A stretch of 64,000 nt of DNA, taken from NCBI GenBank assembly GCA_035280425.1, contig DATEFW010000034.1, forward strand, positions 248,001-312,000, in the 5' to 3' direction. The translations under genes were made by a program, and so were the position numbers. A model generated the notes under the pieces. The model made no database searches. It saw only the letters and a program-made list of their open reading frames with translations, and was not told the origin of the DNA. Position 1 is the stretch's first letter; each line of letters starts with the position of its first letter. This document shows, one piece after another, positions 1-9,250 of this stretch. The stretch comes from QHXW01 sp035280425 (lineage in GTDB: Bacteria > Acidobacteriota > Terriglobia > Bryobacterales > Bryobacteraceae).

Positions 1-1
1 T

Positions 2-781
2 TTTTCCGGGCAGTTTCGTGAGACATCGCCGCTGTACGGAACGGCCATGTCGCCCTTGGTGGACCAAGGCTTGTTGATCGCGCATGTCGGAGGAAACGAC
101 GATGGAGCGTTAATCGCGTTTGACGCAGAGAACGGCAAAGTGAAATGGGAGTGGAAGGGCGATGGGCCGGCATACGCATCTCCTATCATCGTTGACCTGG
201 CCGGTACACGTCAGGTCATCACGCAGACGCAAAATCTGATTGCCGGATTTGACGCTGCCAGCGGCCGGTTGCTTTGGAAAATTCCGTTCACAACACAGTA
301 CGTGCAGAACATTGTGACCCCCGTTATTTACCGCGATCTGTTGATTTTCTCCGGCTTGGCAAAAGGCATCATGGCGGTGCGTGTGAGCGTGAACGGCGGA
401 AAGTGGCTGACCGAGACCGTGTGGGAGAATCCAGGTCTTTCGATGTACATGAGTTCGCCGGTGATCGATGGCGATCTATTATTCGGTTTTTCTCACTTGA
501 AGCGGGGGGAATTCTTTGCGCTCGATGCGCGGACGGGCGCGACGCGCTGGACTAGTGCACCGCGTCAGGCGGACAACGCCGCATTGCTGGTCAGCGGTCA
601 AAACCTGATCCTTCTTAAAGACGATGCCGAGATGATCATTGCGAAAGCGGGTGGGAGCGCCTTTGAGCCAATCCGCAGCTACCATGTGGCTGATAGTCCG
701 ACGTGGGCGCATCCCCTGATATTGAAGGACGGTGTTGTAATTAAGGATCAGACGACCCTCGCGATGTGGGGTGTCGAGTAG
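2..781 (+). CDS. PQQ-like beta-propeller repeat protein, 5' end outside window
   Basis: The reading frame is open from base 2, so the N-terminus lies outside the window. The visible part has repeats of the PQQ-like propeller type: ALIAFDAENGKVKWEWKGDG, LIAGFDAASGRLLWKI and FFALDARTGATRWTSA, each a strand ending in a D-x-x-x-G-x-x-x-W blade signature. Such proteins are often exported and act as sugar or alcohol dehydrogenase-like domains or as structural propellers. No catalytic calcium-binding or heme motif is visible here, so a specific dehydrogenase activity cannot be assigned. The gene converges on the class V aminotransferase, with two bases between the stop codons. The family call is good; the function is open. 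Confidence 0.8.
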   Translation, partial: FSGQFRETSPLYGTAMSPLVDQGLLIAHVGGNDDGALIAFDAENGKVKWEWKGDGPAYASPIIVDLAGTRQVITQTQNLIAGFDAASGRLLWKIPFTTQYVQNIVTPVIYRDLLIFSGLAKGIMAVRVSVNGGKWLTETVWENPGLSMYMSSPVIDGDLLFGFSHLKRGEFFALDARTGATRWTSAPRQADNAALLVSGQNLILLKDDAEMIIAKAGGSAFEPIRSYHVADSPTWAHPLILKDGVVIKDQTTLAMWGVE

Positions 782-783
782 TG

Positions 784-1905
784 TTACAGCACTTGGCTCA
801 ACGCCGACGAAAATTCTTCCAGGTCGGCCTCATTATTGTAAAAGTGCGGAGACACACGCAGATTGCCATGACGCGCCGCCACCAGTACTTTGCGGTTTTC
901 GAGGGCATGAGCCAAGTGCCGCGTGTCTTTGCCGGCGAAGCGTGCGGTCGCGATTGGTGAGTCGTAATAAGAAAGGCGGTCCGCCAAAAGACTGCCACCC
1001 GCGCGTCGTAAGATATCGCGGGTCTTCGTGGCAAGCTGCATGACACGTTCCTCGATTGCTCGCGGACCGATCTCCAGCATCATCTCGACTGATGCGCCCA
1101 TGGCGTAAACCGGATCAAACGCCAGCATGCCACCCTCGTATTTCTCGGCCTTGGAATTGAACTCCGGAGCGCCGTGGTGCAGGTTTTCATGCTCACGCCA
1201 GCCGCGGTGGCTCCGCCAACCGATCACATTCGGCTTCAGCCATTGACGCACCTCGGGATCGATGTACATGAAGCCGGCGCCGGTGGGCGCAAGCAGCCAC
1301 TTGTACCCGTTGACCGAAAGCATCGCGGGCCTGATCTGGGCCGCATCGAATTGGAGAGCCCCCAGCCCTTGCGTTCCATCCACGTAAAGCAGCACGCCTC
1401 GCTGGTCAAGGAATTGCGCTATCTCAACGAGCGGTGCGCGAAATCCCGTCGAGTAGTTCAACATGCTGATCGCGACCAATCGCGTCCGCGGCGTGACCGA
1501 ATCATAAAACTGCTCAAAGGGAACTTCGACAAAGTCAACGCCCCGACCGCTGAGATAGGTCGGATAATAGTAATGATTTGGAAACTCGTCTTCCAGAGTG
1601 ATGACCTGGTCGCCGGGTTTCCAGTCGATACCGCCTATTAATAACGAAAGGCCGAAGGATGCGTTTGGAATAAACGCGATGTCATCCGCCGCGGCGTGAA
1701 TCAGCCGTGCGATTGACCCGCGGATTGTATCGGCGTCGTCGAACCACTGCATGAAATCCGCGCAGGCGTAGCGGTCGCGACGTGCAAAGTGGCATGCTAC
1801 CGCTTCCGTGGCGCGACGCGGCAGTTGGCCGAAAGTTGCCGTATTTAGAAAGGTCCATTCCGCGAGAGCGGGGAACTGCGCGCGAATGGATTGCCAGTCC
1901 GTCAT
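784..1905 (-). CDS. Class V aminotransferase / cysteine desulfurase-like PLP enzyme
   Basis: A complete 373-residue fold-type I PLP enzyme. The cofactor-binding lysine is probably K202 in SVNGYKWLLAPTGAGF, with D176 and Q179 in YVDGTQGLGAL contacting the pyridine ring. The N-terminal phrase TFLNTATFGQLPR matches the class V family (selenocysteine lyase, isopenicillin epimerase-like and desulfurase-like members). No desulfurase active-site cysteine loop can be recognised, so racemase, lyase or aminotransferase chemistry all remain possible. The start overlaps the proS stop by four bases (1902-1905), so it is probably translated from the same mRNA as proS. Confidence 0.8.
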   Translation of the reverse strand: MTDWQSIRAQFPALAEWTFLNTATFGQLPRRATEAVACHFARRDRYACADFMQWFDDADTIRGSIARLIHAAADDIAFIPNASFGLSLLIGGIDWKPGDQVITLEDEFPNHYYYPTYLSGRGVDFVEVPFEQFYDSVTPRTRLVAISMLNYSTGFRAPLVEIAQFLDQRGVLLYVDGTQGLGALQFDAAQIRPAMLSVNGYKWLLAPTGAGFMYIDPEVRQWLKPNVIGWRSHRGWREHENLHHGAPEFNSKAEKYEGGMLAFDPVYAMGASVEMMLEIGPRAIEERVMQLATKTRDILRRAGGSLLADRLSYYDSPIATARFAGKDTRHLAHALENRKVLVAARHGNLRVSPHFYNNEADLEEFSSALSQVL

Positions 1906-3617
1906 GCTTGAATACGGGCCTGCGCGCGGTTTGTGACCGCTGCTACGACGTCTCCCATCGGGATATCAGTTTTCGTCTTGCTGTGCCGCTCGACCAATTC
2001 CACCATTCCCTGAGCCAACTTCTTGCCAACCGTAATACGGAACGGAATTCCGATCAGATCGGCGTCCTTGAATTTCACGCCTGGACGCTCGTCGCGATCG
2101 TCGAGCAGAGCATCGAGCCCCGCGGAGAGACAGGCCTGATAGATTTCCTCGGCCGAATCACGCTGCGTGGCTTCCGCTGCATTTACCGGCGTGATCACCA
2201 CCGCAAATGGCGCGATCGATACCGGCAGTGCCATTCCGTCGGCATCATGACGCTGCTCAACCGCGGCACTTAGAATGCGTTCGATGCCGATCCCGTAGGA
2301 ACCCATGATTACCGGCACTTCGGTGCCTTCGGCGGTCAGCACGCGCAATCCCATCGATTCGGCATACTTGTAACCGAGTTTGAAAATATGGCCGATCTCG
2401 ATCGTCTTCTTGAGTTCCAGCGGCGAGGCGCACTCTTTACATCTGTCGCCTTCCGCGACCTGGCGTAAATCGCGAAACTCAGCTTGAAAATCTTTGCCCG
2501 GCGTAACATGGCGCAGATGGTAATCGTCGCGATTCGCACCGGCAATCATGTTGCGCCGGCCTTGGAGCGCGCAGTCCGCAAAAACGCGTACGTTCTTGAC
2601 GCCGACCGGCCCGAGTGAGCCGGCATCTGCTCCGAGCCACTGGCGCATTTCCTCGGGGTGCGCGGGACGTACTTCGGCGGCACTCATGGCAGTCGCGAGC
2701 TTCGTCTCGCTTAACTGATGATCGCCGCGCACCAGCGCCAGCACCGGCTTGCAATCCGCAACCATCACCAGGCTTTTCATCTGCGAAGTTTCAGGCAGCC
2801 CGGTAAACTCCGCCACTTCGGCGATGGTCTTGCGGCCCGGCGTGTGAAACTGCTCGGGAGCGAAATCACCCGGCGGGTCAGCCATTGCGGGCGCCCGCGG
2901 CTCGGAAACGGCCTTTTCCAGATTGGCCGAATAACCGCACTGCTTACAGACCGCGACCAAATCCTCGCCGGCGTCCGACGCCACCATGAACTCATGCGAC
3001 TGGCTGCCGCCCATTGCTCCCGAATGCGCCTCCACCACGATGTACTCGAGCCCGCAGCGATCGAAAATGCGCCGGTAAGCGCGATCATGCTTCTCGTAAG
3101 AGACATCGAGACCCGCCGCGTCAAGATCGAAACTATAAGAATCCTTCATGATGAATTGCCGGACGCGCAGCAATCCTGATTTCGGGCGCGGCTCATCGCG
3201 AAACTTGGTCTGGATCTGATACCAGAGCTGCGGCAACTGCTTGTAACTGCGCAACTCACCACGTGCAATCGAGGTCATGACTTCTTCGTGCGTCATCCCG
3301 AGGCAAAGATCGCGCCCCGTGCGGTCCTTCAGGCGAAACATGTTGTCGCCCATTACTTCCCAGCGGCCGGATTCCTGCCAGAGCTCCGCCGGATGAAGCG
3401 CCGGCAACAGCATTTCCTGCGCGCCGATGGCGTCCATTTCTTCACGGACGATCTGACTGATCTTCAGTAGCGAGCGCTGCGCGAGCAGCAGATAACTGTA
3501 AATTCCCGCCGATAATTGGCGAATGTACCCGGCGCGCAATAGTAACTGATGGCTGACCATCTCCGCTTCCGCGGGATTTTCGCGCAGTGTGGGAATGAAT
3601 AGCTTGCTCCAATACAT
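1902..3617 (-). CDS. proS: Prolyl-tRNA synthetase, bacterial type
   Basis: Charges tRNA-Pro with proline. The 571 residues match the long bacterial ProS with an inserted editing domain. The N-terminus (MYWSKLFIPTLRENPAEAEM, then LLRAGYIRQLSAGIYSYLLL) is characteristic. Class II motif 2 lies in DLCLGMTHEE, followed by FRDEPRPKSGLLRVRQF, and motif 3 in MGSYGIGIERILSA. The insertion between motifs 2 and 3 (about residues 220-400) is the Ala-tRNA-Pro deacylase domain. A candidate -10 box (TAGAAT on the minus strand, 3643-3648) lies 25 bases before the ATG in the 55-base gap after priA. No clear Shine-Dalgarno sequence is seen. Confidence 0.97.
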   Translation of the reverse strand: MYWSKLFIPTLRENPAEAEMVSHQLLLRAGYIRQLSAGIYSYLLLAQRSLLKISQIVREEMDAIGAQEMLLPALHPAELWQESGRWEVMGDNMFRLKDRTGRDLCLGMTHEEVMTSIARGELRSYKQLPQLWYQIQTKFRDEPRPKSGLLRVRQFIMKDSYSFDLDAAGLDVSYEKHDRAYRRIFDRCGLEYIVVEAHSGAMGGSQSHEFMVASDAGEDLVAVCKQCGYSANLEKAVSEPRAPAMADPPGDFAPEQFHTPGRKTIAEVAEFTGLPETSQMKSLVMVADCKPVLALVRGDHQLSETKLATAMSAAEVRPAHPEEMRQWLGADAGSLGPVGVKNVRVFADCALQGRRNMIAGANRDDYHLRHVTPGKDFQAEFRDLRQVAEGDRCKECASPLELKKTIEIGHIFKLGYKYAESMGLRVLTAEGTEVPVIMGSYGIGIERILSAAVEQRHDADGMALPVSIAPFAVVITPVNAAEATQRDSAEEIYQACLSAGLDALLDDRDERPGVKFKDADLIGIPFRITVGKKLAQGMVELVERHSKTKTDIPMGDVVAAVTNRAQARIQA

Positions 3618-3672
3618 AGAGAGAAATTTTTCGGGAAGCTCTATTCTAGCAGATGCGGCCAGTATTGCCGAT

Positions 3673-6099
3673 TTACATCAAACTCAGCGGATCGACGTCG
3701 ATTACCAGCGCCGTGGCGTTCCATTTGCTCTCGAGAGCGAAGCGGCGTACCCGGCCGAGCAGTTCAGTCAGCAATTTCCGGCTAGCCGATTTAATGAGTA
3801 GCTGATAGCGAAATTCATTCTTCAACCGCGAAACCGGGGCCTCTGCCGGGCCCATGATTTTCATTTTTTCCGGCGCCGGCGTCAAAAAGCGGCCGAGCTC
3901 GGCGCTCATCCGCATGGCCTCCTCGTGTTTTTCGCTGCGCACCATCAGATTGGCCATAGCGCTGAAGGGCGGATAATGCATCATGCGCCGGAAGTTCAAT
4001 TCTTTTTCATAAAACGCCTGGTAATCCTGCGCTGCCGCCATGCGGATGGCGTAATGATCGGGATTGATGGTTTGAACCAGCACGATACCGGGCAGATGGC
4101 CGCGGCCGGCGCGGCCGGCAACCTGCGTGAGAAGCTGGAAAGTGCGCTCAGCTGCGCGAAAATCCGGCACTCCTAATCCCACGTCCGCCGAGACCACTCC
4201 AACCAGCGTCACGTTCGGAATGTCGTGTCCCTTAGCGATCATCTGGGTGCCCACCAGGATGTCGAAATTGCCTTCGCGGAATCCATCCAGAATGAACTCG
4301 TACTGCCGCCGACCGGTTACCGTATCGCGATCCAGGCGCGTCACTCGCGCACGCGGAAGCTCCCGGTGCAGCTCATCCTCTACCTTCTCCGAACCCAAGC
4401 CCAAGAAATAGATGTGCTCGCTCTGACATTTGGGACACACCGATGGAACGCGCTCCGCATAATTGCAGTAGTGGCAGAGCAGACGCCGTTCGCGCCGGTG
4501 GTAAGTCAACGTGACGGAACAATTGCGGCACTGGATGCGCTCGCCGCACGCGCGGCAGGCGACGAAGCTCGAAAATCCCCGCCGGTTGAGCAGCAGCATG
4601 GTCTGTTCGCCGTTTTCGAGGCGCTGGCCGATAGCCTCGATCAGGCGCCGCGAAAAAGTTGACTGCTTGCGCGTTTCGAGAAACTCTTCGCGCATATCGA
4701 TCAGCTCGACCTTGGGTAGAGGACGCTGCTCGATGCGCTCCGGCAGTTCGAGCAACGTATATTTTCCGCGCTGGCAGTTGTAGCGGCTCTCGAGGCTCGG
4801 GGTTGCCGAGCCCAGCACCACGCACGCACCGGCGGCCTGCGCCCTCACGATCGCCACGTCCCGGCCGTTATAACGCGGCGTTTCTTCTTGTTTATAACTG
4901 CCATCGTGCTCTTCATCGACCACGATCAGGCCGAGGTTCCGCACCGGCGCGAATACGCCCGAGCGCGTGCCGACTACCACGCCGGCCGCTCCTGCACGGA
5001 TGCGCCGCCATTGCTCCGCACGTTCGGTATCGGTGAAGGCGCTGTGCAGAATGGCTACACGGTCGCCGAAACGCGAGAAGAACTGGCCGGCCATGGCGGG
5101 GGTAAGCGCGATCTCCGGAACCAGCAACAGCGCGCTCCGGCCCGAGGCCAGCGCGGCCTCTATGGCGTTGAGATACACTTCGGTTTTTCCCGAGCCGGTC
5201 ACGCCGTGCAACAGGAACGTATGGAACTCTTTCGATTCGACGGCCTGTCGAATCGCCGCGAAAGCCTCCACCTGGGCGGCATTGAGAGTATGACGGGTTC
5301 TAACCGGTCCTGAAGTGTACGCTACGACAGGCTCGCGCGTCAGCTTGAGCATTTTCCTTCGCGCCAGCGCGCGAGCCGCGGCGCCCGCATTATGCACCTG
5401 TAATTCGACGTCTTTCAAATTATGAGAGCCGGGATGGAGCGCGAGAAATGCGATGAGCTCGCGTTGCGCCTTAGGCAGCTTACCCTCGCCGGGCTCCGCG
5501 ACCAGCTCGACGCGCAATTTTTCCGACGGCGCGCGCAGCGGATCGCGCTCCACATGCAGTTGTTCTGCGGCTATGAAGCCCTTGCGCTCGAGCGACCGGA
5601 TGATCTTATCCGCCAGCGGAAGTTTTTTTGCCAGATATGCGGCCGAAAGCGGACGCGCTTCCAGCATCCGCAACACGGCGGCTACCGGGTCCTCCGGTCC
5701 CGCATCCAGCAGCAGTTGCCGCGCGGCATCGAGCCCCGCATCCGTAAGCGCGTATACTTTGCCCGAGCGGATTTCGCTCCCGAGCGGCAGCATGCCGCGC
5801 AACACCTCGCCTAATGGCGCACAATAGTAGGCCGAAATCCAGCGCGCCAGCGAAAGTAACTCGCCATCCAGCACCGGCTCCGCATCGACCAGGCGCAGCG
5901 CATCGCGCGCCGCGGCGTCCGGTGCTTCGTCATGGCAGCGCAGCGCCACGCCCGTCATTTTGCGCGGGCCAAACGGAACGATGACGCGGCAGCCCGGCCG
6001 GATCCGATGCCGCAGCGTTTCGGGCAGCGAATAAGTGAACGGCCGGTCCAGCGGAACCGGCAGGCTGACGTCGCAGTAACGATAAGATCCTTCCGGCAT
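3673..6099 (-). CDS. priA: Primosomal protein N' (replication restart helicase PriA)
   Basis: An ATP-dependent 3'-5' DNA helicase that reloads the replisome at stalled forks. The 808 residues contain the N-terminal DNA-binding domain, Walker A GVTGSGKT (about 299-306), a DEEH box (395-398), SATPS (about 431-435), and a zinc domain with eight cysteines in CxxC pairs near 515, 518, 524, 527, 542, 545, 555 and 558. The C-terminal helicase motif VGTQMIAKGHDIPNVT is intact. The start is three bases after the dinB stop region, so dinB and priA are probably co-transcribed. The length is somewhat above the E. coli protein but normal for the family. Confidence 0.97.
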   Translation of the reverse strand: MPEGSYRYCDVSLPVPLDRPFTYSLPETLRHRIRPGCRVIVPFGPRKMTGVALRCHDEAPDAAARDALRLVDAEPVLDGELLSLARWISAYYCAPLGEVLRGMLPLGSEIRSGKVYALTDAGLDAARQLLLDAGPEDPVAAVLRMLEARPLSAAYLAKKLPLADKIIRSLERKGFIAAEQLHVERDPLRAPSEKLRVELVAEPGEGKLPKAQRELIAFLALHPGSHNLKDVELQVHNAGAAARALARRKMLKLTREPVVAYTSGPVRTRHTLNAAQVEAFAAIRQAVESKEFHTFLLHGVTGSGKTEVYLNAIEAALASGRSALLLVPEIALTPAMAGQFFSRFGDRVAILHSAFTDTERAEQWRRIRAGAAGVVVGTRSGVFAPVRNLGLIVVDEEHDGSYKQEETPRYNGRDVAIVRAQAAGACVVLGSATPSLESRYNCQRGKYTLLELPERIEQRPLPKVELIDMREEFLETRKQSTFSRRLIEAIGQRLENGEQTMLLLNRRGFSSFVACRACGERIQCRNCSVTLTYHRRERRLLCHYCNYAERVPSVCPKCQSEHIYFLGLGSEKVEDELHRELPRARVTRLDRDTVTGRRQYEFILDGFREGNFDILVGTQMIAKGHDIPNVTLVGVVSADVGLGVPDFRAAERTFQLLTQVAGRAGRGHLPGIVLVQTINPDHYAIRMAAAQDYQAFYEKELNFRRMMHYPPFSAMANLMVRSEKHEEAMRMSAELGRFLTPAPEKMKIMGPAEAPVSRLKNEFRYQLLIKSASRKLLTELLGRVRRFALESKWNATALVIDVDPLSLM

Positions 6100-6102
6100 T
6101 TT

Positions 6103-7329
6103 CTACTTGGGCTTTCCCGGAAGACCCGCCGGGTTCTCGTGTGTGCGCTCGCGGAACCGGCCGCGCATTCCGGACGCCAGCGAAACAGCGGATTCGCCGT
6201 ACTTGTCGCGCAACCGGTCGGCCGCACTGAGCGCCTGTTTCCAGCGCTCGTGCTTGTCTTCGGCAAGCAACCCGGGCTGCGATTCGAAATCTTCAAAAGA
6301 CGAGACATGCACGCCTAGCAGCCTCACGGCCCGGCCCTGCTTCCAGTTTGCGCGGAAAAGCGTCCGCACTTCCGAAAAGATTTCGGTGTCGATCTGCGTG
6401 GGCTCCGGACACGTGTGCGCCCGAGTGATCGTTGAAAAATCCTTGTAGCGCAGCTTGAGCTGAACAGTGCGGGCATGAAGTCCGTTCTCGCGCAAGCGCC
6501 GGCCTACCATTTCAGAAAGCCGCGCCAGCGTGGACTCGAGCACGTCCGCCTCAGCCGTATCCTCGCCGAAAGTATGCTCATGGCTGATGGATTTCGCGGC
6601 ATCCTGGGCACCGACTTCGCCGTCGAACCACCCGCCCGCATCCAGGCCGTGCGATTTGCCGGCGAGTGCCATTCCCCACTTGCCGAACCGGCTCTCGAGA
6701 AAAGTTTCCTCCAGCTGCGCCAGGTCGCCGATTTTGCGGATGCCCAGAGCATGCAAATTCTTCTCCGTAACCTTGCCGACGCCCGGAACTTTGCGCACGT
6801 CGAGTGGGGCAAGAAAGCGCGCTTCCCGTCCCGGAATCACCCACAGAATGCCGTTGGGCTTGGCTTGATCCGAAGAAATCTTCGCCACCAGCCGCGAGGT
6901 GGCGATGCCGATCGAGCAGTTCAGCCTCGTTTCGCTTCGCACCGCTTCATGCAGCCGATGGGCAGCACGCAGGGGCGGCCCGTGCAGCCGCTCGGTTCCG
7001 GACATATCGAGATAAGCTTCGTCAATGGATGCCATCTCCACTTGCGGCGAAAAACGGTTCAAGACGCCGAAGACTTTGTGGGAGTAATCGCGGTAACGGT
7101 CGGGGTGGCCGTCGACGAAGATCGCGTGCGGGCACATTTTGTAAGCCGTGCGCAGCGGCATAGCGGAGTGCACACCGAACTTGCGCGCTTCATAGGACGC
7201 CGCCGAGACAACACCGCGCTCGTCGGGCCTTCCCCCGACCACCACGGCTTTTCCACGAAGTGAGGGGTCAAATAGTTCTTCGACGGAGACGAAAAACGCA
7301 TCCATGTCGACATGGAAATAAGTCTTCAC
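6103..7329 (-). CDS. dinB: DNA polymerase IV (Y-family translesion polymerase)
   Basis: An error-prone polymerase for lesion bypass. It opens with FHVDMDAFFVSVEEL, carrying the catalytic D8, and has the second catalytic pair D103/E104 in ASIDEAYLD. The helix-hairpin-helix region PGVGKVTEKNLHALGI and the little-finger domain follow. At 408 residues it is slightly longer than usual (about 350) because of a C-terminal tail rich in basic residues. A beta-clamp-binding motif of the QxxLF type is not obvious at the extreme C-terminus. It overlaps prmC by four bases (7326-7329). Confidence 0.95.
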   Translation of the reverse strand: MKTYFHVDMDAFFVSVEELFDPSLRGKAVVVGGRPDERGVVSAASYEARKFGVHSAMPLRTAYKMCPHAIFVDGHPDRYRDYSHKVFGVLNRFSPQVEMASIDEAYLDMSGTERLHGPPLRAAHRLHEAVRSETRLNCSIGIATSRLVAKISSDQAKPNGILWVIPGREARFLAPLDVRKVPGVGKVTEKNLHALGIRKIGDLAQLEETFLESRFGKWGMALAGKSHGLDAGGWFDGEVGAQDAAKSISHEHTFGEDTAEADVLESTLARLSEMVGRRLRENGLHARTVQLKLRYKDFSTITRAHTCPEPTQIDTEIFSEVRTLFRANWKQGRAVRLLGVHVSSFEDFESQPGLLAEDKHERWKQALSAADRLRDKYGESAVSLASGMRGRFRERTHENPAGLPGKPK

Positions 7330-8156
7330 GGCTCGAGCCTACACGCCAGCACGCGCGGAATGCCTGCCAGATCCGGCGCAACGCGGGCATCGCGCCAATG
7401 GGGACCCAACATCCCGGCCACGCGGTCTCTGCTATTGTAACCAAGCTCCAGAACCAGCCAGCCGCCTGGACGAAGCACCCGCGCCGCGTCGCTCACCAGG
7501 CGCTCGTAGATCTCGAAACCGGTCGGACCTGCAAAGAGCGCGACGTCCGGCTCGTAATCACGAACCTCGCGCTGCAAACCGTTGCGATCGCCGAGCGGCA
7601 CGTAGGGCGGATTTGAAACCACGAGGTCGATCGAATGGTCTGCAATAGCCGATAACAGATCGCCCCGCACCCACTCGATCTGCGCTCCCAGCCTCCGCCC
7701 GTTATCGGCAGCCACCGCCAGAGCCGCCGCGGAAACGTCAGTTCCGCACACCCTCGCGCCCGTTTCTAACTGCAGCGTGACTGCGATGGCTCCCGAACCG
7801 CAGCCCACATCGAGAATGCGTCGTGCGCCGCGAGCTATACCCAGCGTAGTTTCGACCACCAGCTCCGTCTCCGGCCGCGGAATCAGCACATCCGGTGTGA
7901 CGCGGAAGTTACGCCCGAAGAATTCCTGGTGGTGCGTAATGTATTGTGTCGGCTTGCCCTGCAAACGCTCGTGCAGATAGCGGCCGTAGTGGATCCACTC
8001 GACCTCGCGCAGCTGGCGCTCCGGATGAGCGTAGAGAACCGGCCGCTCGCAACGCAGCGCATGACACAGCAGCACCTCCGCGGTCAGCCGCGGCGCAGCG
8101 ATGCCGCCATCCTCGAGCAGCTTCGCGCCCTGCTGAAGAGCTTCCTGGAGCGTCAT
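7326..8156 (-). CDS. prmC: Release factor glutamine methyltransferase
   Basis: Methylates the glutamine of the GGQ motif in peptide-chain release factors. The 276-residue protein has an N-terminal helical domain, the SAM-binding loop DVGCGSGAIAV (about 116-126) and the catalytic NPPY at about 182-185, followed by VPLGDR. It sits eight bases downstream of prfA, whose product is its substrate; this pairing is common in bacteria and supports both calls. Confidence 0.95.
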   Translation of the reverse strand: MTLQEALQQGAKLLEDGGIAAPRLTAEVLLCHALRCERPVLYAHPERQLREVEWIHYGRYLHERLQGKPTQYITHHQEFFGRNFRVTPDVLIPRPETELVVETTLGIARGARRILDVGCGSGAIAVTLQLETGARVCGTDVSAAALAVAADNGRRLGAQIEWVRGDLLSAIADHSIDLVVSNPPYVPLGDRNGLQREVRDYEPDVALFAGPTGFEIYERLVSDAARVLRPGGWLVLELGYNSRDRVAGMLGPHWRDARVAPDLAGIPRVLACRLEP

Positions 8157-8164
8157 GACGCCCC

Positions 8165-9244
8165 TTACGCCGCTTCGCCTTCTTCCCCGAGTTTTTCGGT
8201 CTGGTAGTGAGTGGTGAGCGCTTCGATGACGGGATCCAGCCGGCCGTCCATGACGATATCGAGCTGGTGCAGCGTCAGGCCGATGCGATGGTCGGTCACG
8301 CGGTTTTGCGGAAAATTGTACGTGCGGATCTTCTCGCTGCGATCGCCTGTGCCCACCATGCTGCGCCGCTCGGCGCCCAACTGCTCGCGCTGTTTTTCCA
8401 GCTCGATTTCGTACAGGCGCGAACGCAGAACGCGCAGCGCCTTCGCTTTATTCTTGATCTGCGATTTTTCGTCCTGGCAGGAGACGATCAGCCCCGTGGG
8501 AAGGTGTGTAATGCGGACCGCGGAGTAAGTGGTGTTCACCGACTGTCCGCCCGGCCCGGAGGAGCAGAAGGTGTCGATGCGGATGTCTTTGGCCTCGATC
8601 TTCACTTCGACTTCGTCCGCCTCGGGAAGTACGGCCACCGTGATGGCAGAAGTGTGCACGCGGCCTTGCTGCTCGGTAACCGGAACGCGCTGCACGCGGT
8701 GCACACCGCTCTCGTACTTCAGCTTGCTGTACACGCGGCCGCCGCTCACCAGCGCAATGACTTCCTTGAGACCGCCGACCGAGGATTCACTCGACGAGGT
8801 GATTTCCACGCGCCACCCCTGCGATTCCGCGTAACGCGTATACATCCGGAAGATCTCGGCGGCGAATAGCGTGGCTTCGTCCCCGCCCGTGCCGGCTCGA
8901 ATCTCCAGCACAACGTTCTTCTCGTCGTTGGGATCTTTGGGCAACAGGAGAATTTTCAATTCCTGCTCGATTTCCGCGAGCCGGGGTTCCAGACTTGCGA
9001 CCTCGTCTTGCGCCATCTGCCGCAAGTCGGCATCCGCATCCGACAGCATGGCGCGCGCCTGATCGAGCTTGCCGGAAACCTCCTTCCACTCGCGGTATTT
9101 GGCCACAATCTCGGAAAGTTCGCTGTGCGCCTTGGCGGCCTTGCGATACTGCTCGCCGTCGTTGATCACCGCCGGATTGGCGAGCTGCTGCGTCAATTCT
9201 TCAAAACGCACGTCGATCTGTTCCAGCTTGCCGATGAATTGCAT
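8165..9244 (-). CDS. prfA: Peptide chain release factor 1
   Basis: Recognises UAA and UAG stop codons and triggers peptide release. At 359 residues it is full length. The codon-reading tripeptide is PVT at 188-190 (RVPVTEQQGRVHTSA), the type-1 PxT signature rather than the SPF of release factor 2. The catalytic GGQ is at 232-234 (SSGPGGQSVNTT); Q234 is the target of the adjacent prmC product. UGA is not read by this factor, which matters for the likely UGA-selenocysteine gene in this window. Confidence 0.97.
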   Translation of the reverse strand: MQFIGKLEQIDVRFEELTQQLANPAVINDGEQYRKAAKAHSELSEIVAKYREWKEVSGKLDQARAMLSDADADLRQMAQDEVASLEPRLAEIEQELKILLLPKDPNDEKNVVLEIRAGTGGDEATLFAAEIFRMYTRYAESQGWRVEITSSSESSVGGLKEVIALVSGGRVYSKLKYESGVHRVQRVPVTEQQGRVHTSAITVAVLPEADEVEVKIEAKDIRIDTFCSSGPGGQSVNTTYSAVRITHLPTGLIVSCQDEKSQIKNKAKALRVLRSRLYEIELEKQREQLGAERRSMVGTGDRSEKIRTYNFPQNRVTDHRIGLTLHQLDIVMDGRLDPVIEALTTHYQTEKLGEEGEAA

Positions 9245-9250
9245 GGTTAC